Shown here in pieces: positions 8,405-18,552 of a stretch of DNA of 64,000 nucleotides (position 1 is the stretch's first letter; each line of letters starts with the position of its first letter). The stretch is from Cellulomonas sp. URHE0023. GTDB taxonomy: Bacteria; Actinomycetota; Actinomycetes; Actinomycetales; Cellulomonadaceae. The stretch is from contig NZ_JIAN01000008.1 in NCBI RefSeq assembly GCF_000688475.1, positions 1 through 64,000 of the forward strand, in the 5' to 3' direction. Made by a program: the position numbers and the translations under genes. Under the pieces are notes generated by a model. It did not search any database, had not been told where the DNA came from, and saw only the letters and a program-made list of their open reading frames with translations.

Positions 8405-9730
8405 GTGCGACTTTCCGTCATCGGGTGCGGCTATCTCGGGGCCGTGCACGCCGCGAGCATGGCTCAGCTGGGCCACGACGTCATCGGCATCGATGTCGAT
8501 CAGGCCAAGATCGACGCGCTGCGGGAGGGTCGCGCCCCGTTCTACGAGCCGGGTCTGCCCGAGCTGCTCACGCAGGCCGGCGCGACAGGTCGGCTGTCGT
8601 TCAGCACGGACATCTCCGAGGCTGCAGGCGCGGACGTGCACTTCATCTGCGTGGGGACACCTCAGGTGCACGGCGAGTTCCGTGCCGACCTCACGTACGT
8701 GAACTCGGCCGTCGAGGCGCTCCTGCCGCACCTGCGGGCCGGGGACGTCGTGGCGGGCAAGTCCACGGTGCCGGTCGGGACCGCGGAGGCGATCGCGGAG
8801 GTGCTCTCCGGGACGGGGGCCGTGCTCGTCTGGAACCCCGAGTTCCTGCGCGAGGGCTTCGCGGTGCAGGACACGCTGCACCCGGACCGGCTGGTCTACG
8901 GGTTGCCGACGGACGGCGACGGCGAGCCGACGCTCGAGGGCGCCAAGGCGCAGGCCGTGCTCGACGAGGTGTACGCGACGCCGCTCTCGGAGAACACCCC
9001 GCTCGTCGTGACGGACTACGCCACGGCGCAGCTGGTCAAGGTGGCGGCCAACTCGTTCCTGGCCACGAAGATCTCGTTCATCAACGCCATGGCAGAGCTG
9101 TGCGAGTCGACGGGCGCCGACGTCACGCGCCTGGCTGACGCCATCGGCTACGACGACCGGATCGGGCGGCGGTTCCTCAACGCGGGCCTGGGCTTCGGTG
9201 GTGGCTGCCTGCCCAAGGACATCCGTGCCTTCATGGCGCGGGCCGGTGAGCTGGGCGTCAGCGACGCGCTCGGGTTCCTGCGCGAGGTGGACTCGATCAA
9301 CATGCGTCGGCGGGTCCGGGTGGTCGACCTGGCGCGCGAGGTCTGCCACGGGTCGATCGTCGGGCGTCGCGTCGCGGTGCTCGGTGCCGCGTTCAAGCCC
9401 GACTCCGACGACGTGCGCGACTCACCGGCGCTGTCGGTGGCTGCTCAGATGCAGCTGCAGGGCGCGCACGTCACCGTGACCGACCCGCAGGCGATCGCGA
9501 ACGCGCGGGCCAAGTGGCCGGACCTGCACTTCGCAGACACGGCGCTCGAGGCTGCGGCCGACGCGGACGTGGTCCTGCTCGCCACCGAGTGGGCGGAGTA
9601 CCGCGCGCTCGACCCCGAGGAGCTCGGTGAGGTGGTGGCGCACCGGCGGATGCTCGACGGGCGCAACGTGCTCGAACCTGCGCAGTGGCGGGCCGCAGGG
9701 TGGACGTACCGCGCCCTCGGCCGGCCCTGA
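8405..9730 (+). CDS. UDP-glucose 6-dehydrogenase
   Basis: This 441-residue enzyme oxidises UDP-glucose to UDP-glucuronate with two NAD, supplying uronic acid for surface polysaccharides. The N-terminal Rossmann domain has GCGYLGAVHA (residues 7-16), the central part contains NPEFLREG, and the catalytic Cys is C268 in GFGGGCLPKD. The C-terminal UDP-binding domain follows with GAAFKPDSDDVRDSP. The GTG at 8405 has AAAGGGG 8 bases upstream. A mutase or epimerase (GDP-mannose) version is less likely given the FKPDSDDVRDSP segment. A strong hairpin terminates it. Confidence 0.93.
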   Translation: MRLSVIGCGYLGAVHAASMAQLGHDVIGIDVDQAKIDALREGRAPFYEPGLPELLTQAGATGRLSFSTDISEAAGADVHFICVGTPQVHGEFRADLTYVNSAVEALLPHLRAGDVVAGKSTVPVGTAEAIAEVLSGTGAVLVWNPEFLREGFAVQDTLHPDRLVYGLPTDGDGEPTLEGAKAQAVLDEVYATPLSENTPLVVTDYATAQLVKVAANSFLATKISFINAMAELCESTGADVTRLADAIGYDDRIGRRFLNAGLGFGGGCLPKDIRAFMARAGELGVSDALGFLREVDSINMRRRVRVVDLAREVCHGSIVGRRVAVLGAAFKPDSDDVRDSPALSVAAQMQLQGAHVTVTDPQAIANARAKWPDLHFADTALEAAADADVVLLATEWAEYRALDPEELGEVVAHRRMLDGRNVLEPAQWRAAGWTYRALGRP

Positions 9731-9750
9731 CCGCCCAGGACAGCGTGCTC

Positions 9751-9783
9751 GACGGCCGTCGCCCAGCTGGGGCGGCGGCCGTC
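9751..9783 (+). terminator. Terminator of the UDP-glucose dehydrogenase gene
   Basis: GACGGCCGTCGCCC at 9751-9764 pairs with GGGCGGCGGCCGTC at 9770-9783, 14 bp with one G-T pair and a 5-base loop, 20 bases after the stop. Confidence 0.75.
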
Positions 9784-9839
9784 GTCGCGTTCTGAGCCCG
9801 TCCGGTTCGGGCACGGTGGGAATACGGTTCGCCCGGATT

Positions 9840-9869
9840 CGTTACGCAAGGTAATGACGTATGCTAACG
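9840..9869 (+). promoter_or_regulatory. Candidate MarR operator overlapping a leaderless promoter
   Basis: CGTTA at 9840-9844 and TAACG at 9865-9869 form the outer arms of an inverted repeat. An inner near-perfect repeat pairs CGTTAC (9840-9845) with GTAATG (9851-9856). The repeat overlaps a -10-like TATGCT (9860-9865) that ends 6 bases before the ATG at 9872. This placement fits autorepression by the MarR protein encoded just after it. Confidence 0.5.
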
Positions 9870-9871
9870 AT

Positions 9872-10294
9872 ATGGCTCCCACACCCGACCCGACCGGCGA
9901 CCTGCGCATCGCCATCGGACGTGCGGCGCGGCGGATCCGGGCCGAGCGCGGTGGCGCCGGCCTGGCGGACCCGCAGTACACGGTGCTCCTCTGGCTGAAC
10001 AAGGAGGGGCCGCTGACCCCGGGGCAGCTGGCTGACCTCGAGCGCGTCCAGCCGCCGTCGATGACGCGCACCGTGACCTGCCTCGCGGACCTCGGGCTCG
10101 TGGCCAAGAGCCCGCACGCGACCGATGGTCGGCAGGTCGTCGTCAGCCTGACCCAGGCAGGCGAGGCGGAGGTCGAGGAGACGCGCAGGCGACGCAACAT
10201 CTGGTTGGCCGCGCAGCTCGACGCCATGACGCCCGACGAGCGACAGGTCCTGACCGACGCCGCCGAGCTGCTCCGCAGGATCGCAGACGCATGA
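9872..10294 (+). CDS. MarR-family transcriptional regulator
   Basis: The 140-residue protein has the winged-helix layout of MarR: an N-terminal dimer helix, a HTH around residues 45-75 (GPLTPGQLADLE, then SMTRTVTCLADLGLV), the wing with DGRQVVVSLT, and C-terminal dimer helices. An in-frame ATG six codons upstream (9854) is possible. I prefer 9872 because TATGCT ends 6 bases before it, as in other leaderless genes here. It overlaps the MFS gene by 4 bases and probably represses it until a small toxic ligand binds. Confidence 0.88.
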   Translation: MAPTPDPTGDLRIAIGRAARRIRAERGGAGLADPQYTVLLWLNKEGPLTPGQLADLERVQPPSMTRTVTCLADLGLVAKSPHATDGRQVVVSLTQAGEAEVEETRRRRNIWLAAQLDAMTPDERQVLTDAAELLRRIADA

Positions 10295-11616
10295 GCCCGA
10301 CGTTCTCCTCGCTCCAGTTCCGCAACTACCGCCTCTGGTTCGCCGGCGCGCTGGTCGCGAACATCGGGACGTGGATGCAGCGCGTCGCGCAGGACTGGCT
10401 CGTCCTCACGCAGCTGTCCGACGAGTCCGGTGTCGCCGTCGGCATCACGACCGCCCTCCAGTTCGCCCCTGTCCTCCTGCTGTCACCGTGGGCGGGGCTG
10501 CTGGCGGACCGTGTCGACCGCCGCAAGCTCCTCATCGCGACGCAGGTGGGCCAGGGCGTGCTCGCCGGCGGACTGGGGCTCCTGGTGCTGTCCGGGAACG
10601 CGCAGCTGTGGCACGTCTACCTGTTCGCCCTCGCGCTCGGCTGCGTCACCGCGATCGACGGGCCGGTCCGGCAGACGTTCGTCGCAGAGCTGGTCCCTGC
10701 CGCCAAGCTGTCCAACGCGGTCGGCCTGAACAGCGCCTCGTTCAACGCCGCCCGGCTGATCGGCCCGGGCGTCGCCGGTCTGCTCATCGCCGCGGTGGGC
10801 ACCGGGTGGGTGTTCCTCATCAACGCGGCCACGTTCGCCGCCACGATCGTCGCGCTGACGCAGATGCGCATGTCGGAGATGCGACCCATGCCCACGGTCG
10901 TGCGGGCCAAGGGGCAGCTGCGCGAGGGCATCGCCTACGTCCGTGGCCGCAGCGACATCCTCGTGATCATGGTCGTCGTCGGGGCCGTGTCCACGTTCGG
11001 CCTGAACTTCCAGCTCACGAGCGCCATGATGGCGCGCAGCGAGTTCGGCCGCGGTGCGGGGGAGTACGGCATCCTCGGCTCGGTGCTCGCGATCGGGTCG
11101 CTCACGGGCGCACTGCTCGCCGCCCGACGCGAGCGACCCCGGGTCCGCCTGGTGATCGGCTCGGCGTTCGCGTTCGGGATCGCCACCGGCGTCATGGCCC
11201 TCATGCCCACCTACCCGGCGTTCATGGTGGCCTGCATCCCCGTCGGGCTCGCGTCGCTCACCATGATGACCGCTGCCAACTCGACCATCCAGATGACGAC
11301 CGACCCGGCCGTACGCGGACGCGTGATGGCCCTGTACATGATGGTGTTCCTGGGCGCGACGCCCATCGGGTCGCCCATCGTCGGCTGGATCGGCCAGACG
11401 TACGGCCCGCGGTGGGCCATCGGCATCGGGTCGATCACCGCGCTGGTCGTCGCCACGGGTGCCGCGCTCTGGGCTCGGTGGAGGTGGGACGTGCGCGTCC
11501 GGTACCGGGTGCGGACCCGCCCGCACCTGGAGATCGTCACCCCACGCCGGCTGCGCGCCGAGACGGCCGTGGAGCTCGGTGCCCGCGAGGCGGCCGACCA
11601 CCAGACCGCAGCCTGA
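10291..11616 (+). CDS. MFS transporter, probable drug or metabolite exporter
   Basis: This 441-residue protein has about 12 membrane segments and the motif-A region GLLADRVDRRKLL between helices 2 and 3, as in the DHA3-like group of major facilitator exporters. FSSLQFRNYRLWFAGA at the N terminus is typical of that group. The start codon overlaps the MarR stop (ATGA), so expression is coupled to the regulator. Efflux of an aromatic or antimicrobial compound is inferred from this pairing. The last 40 residues are charged and cytoplasmic. No hairpin terminator was seen before the next gene. Confidence 0.9.
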   Translation: MSPTFSSLQFRNYRLWFAGALVANIGTWMQRVAQDWLVLTQLSDESGVAVGITTALQFAPVLLLSPWAGLLADRVDRRKLLIATQVGQGVLAGGLGLLVLSGNAQLWHVYLFALALGCVTAIDGPVRQTFVAELVPAAKLSNAVGLNSASFNAARLIGPGVAGLLIAAVGTGWVFLINAATFAATIVALTQMRMSEMRPMPTVVRAKGQLREGIAYVRGRSDILVIMVVVGAVSTFGLNFQLTSAMMARSEFGRGAGEYGILGSVLAIGSLTGALLAARRERPRVRLVIGSAFAFGIATGVMALMPTYPAFMVACIPVGLASLTMMTAANSTIQMTTDPAVRGRVMALYMMVFLGATPIGSPIVGWIGQTYGPRWAIGIGSITALVVATGAALWARWRWDVRVRYRVRTRPHLEIVTPRRLRAETAVELGAREAADHQTAA

Positions 11617-11718
11617 CCAGCGCGCACCTCGCGCAGGTCGGCGTGCGTGACGGCCTGGTCGGGTGAACAGTGCCGTCCGACGTGTCCGCCGCCATGTCCG
11701 GCATGTGACGATCTGTCC

Positions 11719-13545
11719 GTGAGCACAACGATCAAGGGACCCCCGGGACCGGGCGAGTTCTTCGGTGTGTTCCCTGCCGACCAGGCTCGCCACTCGCGTG
11801 GCTCGCGCCGTTCGCGCGCGACCCGCACGACCGTCTGGGCGGTCCTCGGAGCCTTCGTCGTCCTCGTCGGGCTCGGTGCATGGCTGGCCTACCGGGCCTC
11901 CCAGGCGTCCCAAGCCCTGTACGCGGCGCAGGACGGGTTCTCGGCGATGCAGAAGAACCTGGACGGGGCCGGCACCGGCACGATCGAGCAGCAGATGCCG
12001 GCGGTCCAGGCGAACCTCGCGACGGCGGTCGCCGCGACCCGTGACCCGGTCTGGCGGCTGGCGGAGCACGTGCCGGTCCTCGGCGCCAACCTCGAGGCGG
12101 TGCGCATCGTCTCGTCGTCGCTGAGCGACCTGACCGCCGACGCACTGCCCGCCGTGAGCTCGCTCAACGCCGTCCTGAACATCGAGGGTGCGCGAGGGCT
12201 GGACGGTCGGGTGGACCTCGCACCGCTCGTGGAGGCTGGCCCCAAGATCATCGACGCGGCAGCGAGCGCGCACACGGCGCAGGACGCGGTCGCCCAGATC
12301 GACACCGGCGCGCTCGTGTCACAGCTCGCGGGTCCCGTCGACAAGCTGAGCTCGACCCTGGACACCGTCACCGGCGCGCTCGACGCGGGCGCTCAGGTGG
12401 CCACCTTGCTGCCACCGATGCTCGGCGCCGACGGACCCCGCACCTACCTCATGGTGTCGCTGAACTCCTCGGAGCTGCGCAGCGCCGGTGGCATCGTCGG
12501 TGCGTTCGCGGTGCTGCATGCGGAGGACGGCGCGGTGACGCTGGTCGACCAGCGCTCCACCATCGACCTGCCCGGTATCGACCAGCCGATCCTCCCGCTC
12601 ACCGAGGAGGAGCTGAACCTCGACACGGACCGCCTGGGCCGCTGGGTGCAGGACTCGGTCATGACGCCGGACTTCCCCCGGTCCGCGGAGCTCATCGCGG
12701 CCCGGTGGGAACGGGACATCGGCCAGCACGTCGACGGTGTCGTCGCGGCTGACCCCGTCGGGGCGCGCTACCTGCTTCAGGCCACCGGACCCGTGACAGC
12801 CGAGAACGGCACGACCGTGAACGCCTCGGACGTGCTGCGGGTGCTGCTGCACGACGCCTACCAGAACATCTCCGACCCCGCGTCGACCGACGCGTTCTAC
12901 GCCGACGTCGCCGCCGCGATCTTCGGCGCCGTCGGATCGGGTCAGGGCGACACGGACGGACTGGTCACGGCGCTGACCAAGGCGGGTTCCGAAGGTCGGA
13001 TCCGCATCTGGTCCGCCGACCCCGTGGAGGAGAAGACGCTCGCGGGCACGACGATCGGCGGCGCCTTCCTCTCCGGCGACCACGCGGACGCGACCGGCGT
13101 CTTCCTGAACGACGGGACGGGCGGCAAGCTCGACTACTACCTGACCACCAAGGTGGCGATCGAGGACCTCCAGTGCTCGGGCAAGAACCCGACCGCCACG
13201 GTGCGCCTCGACCTCGACTACGCCCCGCCCGCGAACGTCACGGAGCTCCCCGGCTACGTGACCGGCCCGGGCTTCGGAGGGCTGCCCGTCGGGAGTCTCG
13301 CGACGAACGTCAGCGTCTACTCGGCGGTCGGCGAGAAGCTGGGCCCTCTCGGTCTGAACGAGGGCATCATCGCCGGCACGACGGGCACCGCAGCAGGACG
13401 TGACGTCCAGGTCGTGACGTCGATCCTCGAGCCCGGTCGGCACGAGACCTACTCGACGACGGTCCCGGTCAAGAACGGCACCGTCAGCGTCTGGACGACT
13501 CCGACCCTGACCGATGCCGGCTTCGTCTCGGCCACCTGCCCGTGA
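11719..13545 (+). CDS. DUF4012-domain membrane-anchored protein
   Basis: The 608-residue protein has a short Arg-rich cytoplasmic N terminus, one membrane helix (about 38-58) and a large external part. The segment around residues 230-330 (LNSSELRSAGGIVGAFAVL and the following TVDQRS-like region) matches the actinobacterial DUF4012 family. Several such proteins lie in surface-polysaccharide clusters, but no activity is known. The GTG at 11719 (STTIKGPPG) gives the usual short leader before the helix; an in-frame GTG upstream would add 24 unlikely residues. It is monocistronic by spacing. Confidence 0.82.
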   Translation: MSTTIKGPPGPGEFFGVFPADQARHSRGSRRSRATRTTVWAVLGAFVVLVGLGAWLAYRASQASQALYAAQDGFSAMQKNLDGAGTGTIEQQMPAVQANLATAVAATRDPVWRLAEHVPVLGANLEAVRIVSSSLSDLTADALPAVSSLNAVLNIEGARGLDGRVDLAPLVEAGPKIIDAAASAHTAQDAVAQIDTGALVSQLAGPVDKLSSTLDTVTGALDAGAQVATLLPPMLGADGPRTYLMVSLNSSELRSAGGIVGAFAVLHAEDGAVTLVDQRSTIDLPGIDQPILPLTEEELNLDTDRLGRWVQDSVMTPDFPRSAELIAARWERDIGQHVDGVVAADPVGARYLLQATGPVTAENGTTVNASDVLRVLLHDAYQNISDPASTDAFYADVAAAIFGAVGSGQGDTDGLVTALTKAGSEGRIRIWSADPVEEKTLAGTTIGGAFLSGDHADATGVFLNDGTGGKLDYYLTTKVAIEDLQCSGKNPTATVRLDLDYAPPANVTELPGYVTGPGFGGLPVGSLATNVSVYSAVGEKLGPLGLNEGIIAGTTGTAAGRDVQVVTSILEPGRHETYSTTVPVKNGTVSVWTTPTLTDAGFVSATCP

Positions 13546-13736
13546 GCCTCTGACCTGGCCGTTCGGCACGGGGCAGGCGTCAGAAGCTGGACGCGCGTTC
13601 ACCCCATGGGGTGAAGTTTGGGCGATTCGCACCCATTTCCACCGCTTCACCCGATCCGCCCTGCCATATCGGTCGCGGAGGGCGCGATGATGGGCGTCTG
13701 AAATGTCCGATTCGACGAACCCTTGAGGCGAAGACC

Positions 13737-14399
13737 ATGGTCAGAACTATGCGCGGCGCGATCGTCGTGCTGGCGGTTGCCCTGCTGGGCTTCGTGACCG
13801 CACCCGCTTCCATCGCCGCTGCCGGCCCCAGCCCCGCGCCCAGCGGCACCGGTGCGACGGAGTACCCCGCTCCCTCCCTCTTCTCCGCCCAGGTCACGCC
13901 GACGTGCGTCGAGGACGCCCCCGCGGTGTCGTACGCCGTCAAGGGCCTGCCCACCGAGGTGACGACCGTCAACGTCACGTTCCAGAACTCGAGCGGCGAC
14001 ACCGTCAAGCTCACGGACGTGCCGCTCACGGGCAAGTTCAAGGCGCTGCTCAAGGCCGGCCTCAAGGTCCAGTTCGCGGTCGGTACCCAGGTCGTCGCGG
14101 TTGACGCGCCGGTCGTGACGGTCAACTGCGGCCCTCAGGTGCTCGTCGAGACGCCGACCCCGACGCCCACCCCGACCGGGACGCCGTCCACCCAGGTGCT
14201 GGTCGACCCGTCGAGCCCCCCGACGCCCGTGAGCCAGGTGCTCGCCGAGGGTGACCCGGCGCCCGCCAGCAACGCCGCCGTCCTGTCCGCCACCGGCAGC
14301 AACGGAGCGCCGCTGCTCGTGGCCGCGATCGCGTTCGTCGTCGTCGGTGCTGCAGTCCTCGCGCTCGTGACGATCTCGCGTCGCCGCCGGAACGCCTGA
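13737..14399 (+). CDS. Secreted, probably sortase-anchored surface protein
   Basis: The 220-residue protein has a signal peptide (residues 1-30, ending near SIAAAG), a domain of about 100 residues with one Cys pair (C in PTCVED and C in VNCGPQ), a Pro/Thr-rich spacer (about 139-175), then LSATGS, a hydrophobic helix and an RRRRNA tail. That C-terminal order is a cell-wall sorting signal; LSATG resembles the LAXTG sites of class E sortases more than classic LPXTG. GAGG lies 8 bases before the ATG. The function of the folded domain is unknown. Confidence 0.75.
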   Translation: MVRTMRGAIVVLAVALLGFVTAPASIAAAGPSPAPSGTGATEYPAPSLFSAQVTPTCVEDAPAVSYAVKGLPTEVTTVNVTFQNSSGDTVKLTDVPLTGKFKALLKAGLKVQFAVGTQVVAVDAPVVTVNCGPQVLVETPTPTPTPTGTPSTQVLVDPSSPPTPVSQVLAEGDPAPASNAAVLSATGSNGAPLLVAAIAFVVVGAAVLALVTISRRRRNA

Positions 14400-14420
14400 C
14401 CCGGTAGCCGCACCACACGG

Positions 14421-14460
14421 ACGACGCCCGCCCCCTACCTGACCGGGGGGCGGGCGTCGT
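14421..14460. terminator. Strong bidirectional terminator between the surface protein gene and serC
   Basis: ACGACGCCCGCCCCC at 14421-14435 pairs with GGGGGCGGGCGTCGT ending at 14460, a 15 bp stem. It lies 21 bases after the surface-protein stop and 8 bases beyond the serC stop, and serves both convergent genes. Confidence 0.85.
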
Positions 14461-14468
14461 CGTCTGTG

Positions 14469-16640
<2,172 letters not shown>

Positions 16641-16670
16641 GTGACAATCGCCGGGACCGTCATGTACGTT
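16641..16670 (+). promoter_or_regulatory. Candidate promoter upstream of the c-di-AMP riboswitch
   Basis: GTGACA at 16641-16646 and TACGTT at 16665-16670 are separated by 18 bases and lie about 45 bases before the riboswitch. They are a fair match to vegetative actinobacterial promoters. Confidence 0.45.
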
Positions 16671-16711
16671 CGTCCTGCTTCTTCAGAACCCTCCTCCGAA
16701 GAAGCCCTCGA

Positions 16712-16888
16712 GCGGAACGCCTAACCCTGCCGCTGTTTCGAGGTTCGCTCTAACCGCCGGCAGGGGCGGGGGACCCAATTGCGGGCACCGGAAGTTCGGT
16801 GTCCTTGGGGTGAAGTCGCTGAACCGGCCAGCCGGGGACGCGGCCGGGTGTTCTCCCATCCGAACCCGACAGCTGACCTCGTAGGCCT
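16712..16888 (+). ncRNA. Cyclic di-AMP riboswitch (ydaO/yuaA class)
   Basis: The leader of the NlpC/P60 gene carries the conserved blocks of the ydaO aptamer in order: GCCTAACCCTGCCGC near 16720-16733, TAACCGCCGGCAGGGGCGGG and GGACCC at about 16751-16776, CCTTGGGGTGAAGTCGC at 16803-16819, GGCCGGGTG at about 16842, CCCATCCGAACCCGACAGC at 16855-16873 and CTGACCTCGTAGGC at 16873-16886. The class binds two c-di-AMP molecules and usually turns expression off. In actinobacteria it typically controls cell-wall hydrolases, as here. Confidence 0.92.
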
Positions 16889-16903
16889 CAGGAGAGGCAC
16901 AGC

Positions 16904-17674
16904 GTGACCGTAAGCACCACTAGCGCCCGCCATCGCGCGGCGCGGCGTCCCTCGACGCCACTGACCGAGCTTGCCCTGGCAGCCACCGGTCAGATCGGCA
17001 CCGTTGGTCGTCGGACCGCCGTCGTGGCCGCGTCGTCGGGCCTCGTCGTCTCGATGCTCGGCTCGCCCGCATCGGCAACCGCCGGTGACGCAGGTGCGCT
17101 TCCGGCCGTCGACACCGCTGCACTGACGGCCTCGGCCCGCGCGCTGCTCGACACCGCGCCGGTCGTCACGTCGCCTGCTGACGCAGCGTGGACGGTCGAC
17201 ATCCCCGTGGTCACGGCCGAGACGCCGCCGCCCCCTCCGCCCGTCAAGGCTGCCAAGGCCGCCTCGCGCAGCGCGGCACGCGCCGCAGCAGCGGCCGCCG
17301 TCGAGGCCGCTCCGGCGTCCGCAGCCGTCCCGCAGTCGGTTGCCGGCAACGCGGTCCTGGAGATCGCAGCCCAGTACGTCGGAACGCCGTACGTGTCCGG
17401 TGGCAGCGCGCCCGGTGGGTTCGACTGCTCGGGCTTCGTCTCCTACGTCTACGGGCAGCTCGGCGTGAGCCTGCCGCGGACCTCCGGAGGCATCAAGGCC
17501 GCCGGGACGATCATCTCGCGTGACGAGGCACAGCCCGGCGACATCATCTGGAGCCCCGGTCACGTGTCGCTGTACGCCGGTGGCGACTCGCAGATCGACT
17601 CGCCCCGCCCGGGCAAGACGGTCCAGTTCCGCGCCATCTGGCAGAGCGCGCCCGTGTTCATCCGGATCGGCTGA
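16904..17674 (+). CDS. Secreted NlpC/P60 peptidoglycan endopeptidase
   Basis: The 256-residue hydrolase has a signal sequence (about 1-62, with the hydrophobic part in TAVVAASSGLVVSMLG and an ASATAG cut region). An Ala/Pro-rich linker (about 65-145) and a C40 catalytic domain (about 147-256) follow. The catalytic Cys is in FDCSGFV and the His in SPGHVSLYAG. It would cut stem peptides in the wall during growth or resuscitation. The GTG at 16904 follows GGAGAGG by 6 bases. The c-di-AMP riboswitch directly upstream should lower expression when c-di-AMP is high. A hairpin ends the transcript. Confidence 0.93.
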   Translation: MTVSTTSARHRAARRPSTPLTELALAATGQIGTVGRRTAVVAASSGLVVSMLGSPASATAGDAGALPAVDTAALTASARALLDTAPVVTSPADAAWTVDIPVVTAETPPPPPPVKAAKAASRSAARAAAAAAVEAAPASAAVPQSVAGNAVLEIAAQYVGTPYVSGGSAPGGFDCSGFVSYVYGQLGVSLPRTSGGIKAAGTIISRDEAQPGDIIWSPGHVSLYAGGDSQIDSPRPGKTVQFRAIWQSAPVFIRIG

Positions 17675-17693
17675 CCTCAGCCGCCCGCACGAC

Positions 17694-17727
17694 GAAGCCC
17701 TGACGACATCGCGGTCGTCAGGGCTTC
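17694..17727 (+). terminator. Terminator of the NlpC/P60 gene
   Basis: GAAGCCCTGACGAC at 17694-17707 and GTCGTCAGGGCTTC at 17714-17727 form a perfect 14 bp stem with a 6-base loop, 20 bases after the stop. Confidence 0.85.
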
Positions 17728-17958
17728 GCCATGTCCGCTGCCGGATCATGCGCGGCACCGCGACCGGACGTCGGTCCGTGCGCCTGGCTCGCCCAGCGCG
17801 TCGGGTCGGTGCTCGGCGGGCCCGAGCGCCCTGCCGCGGCTCGCCGTCACACCCCGACGACTGGGTACCGGCGCGTAGTCTGGCCGTGCACCACGCTGTT
17901 GCTTCGCTTCGCCGGGCCGGCAGCCAGCCGGTCTGACCCCCGAGGTCGGGAGAACGCC

Positions 17959-18525
17959 GTGCTCGTGAACGCCCTCACGTCGACCGCCGAGATGCCTGGC
18001 GGAGCGGATGCCACCGCCCCCCTGGCCGGATCGGCCGCTCGCACCCTCCTGCTGAACGCGAGCATGGAACCGCTGTGCATCGTGAACCTGCGTCGAGCCG
18101 TGATGCTCGTCATGACAGGCAAGGCCACGGTCCTCGAGTCGGACGGGCGGCTCCTGCACTCCGAGCACGTCGTGGTGCCACTCCCGGTCGTCCTGTGCCT
18201 GACCCGCTACGTGCACGTGCCGGTGCGTCGGCCCGTGCCGCCCACGCGCCGCACGGTGCTGCAGCGCGACAACCACAGGTGTGCGTACTGCGGCGGGGGA
18301 GCGGACACCGTCGACCACGTGCACCCGCGGTCCCGCGGCGGCCGTCACGAGTGGACCAACGTCGTCGCGGCGTGCGTCCGCTGCAACCACCGCAAGGCCG
18401 ACCGGCTCCTGCACGAGATCGGCTGGGAGCTCGCGTTCGTGCCTCGGGCGCCCCGCTGGTCGGTAGCCTTCGGCACCACGTCGGTGCGCACCGAGCCGTT
18501 GTGGTCGCAGTACGTCGTGGCGTGA
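17959..18525 (+). CDS. HNH endonuclease-family protein
   Basis: The 188-residue protein has an N-terminal domain common to actinobacterial HNH proteins (TLLLNASMEPLCIVNLRRAV, residues about 28-55). A C-terminal HNH module follows at about 110-160: CAYCGGGADTVDHVHPRS, then WTNVVAACVRCNHRKAD, with two Cys pairs for zinc and the His residues of the beta-beta-alpha-metal fold. This is a widespread chromosomal group, not a restriction cassette, and its substrate is unknown. The GTG at 17959 follows GGGAGA. The next gene starts 27 bases downstream, possibly in the same transcript. Confidence 0.82.
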   Translation: MLVNALTSTAEMPGGADATAPLAGSAARTLLLNASMEPLCIVNLRRAVMLVMTGKATVLESDGRLLHSEHVVVPLPVVLCLTRYVHVPVRRPVPPTRRTVLQRDNHRCAYCGGGADTVDHVHPRSRGGRHEWTNVVAACVRCNHRKADRLLHEIGWELAFVPRAPRWSVAFGTTSVRTEPLWSQYVVA

Positions 18526-18552
18526 GGGCCTGAAGGCCGTGGGAGGCTGCTC

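Noticed and set aside
10483-12273. Long minus-strand frame across the MFS gene and DUF4012 gene
   Set aside because: It is a composition shadow: no family match, no ribosome site, and it crosses two well-supported genes.
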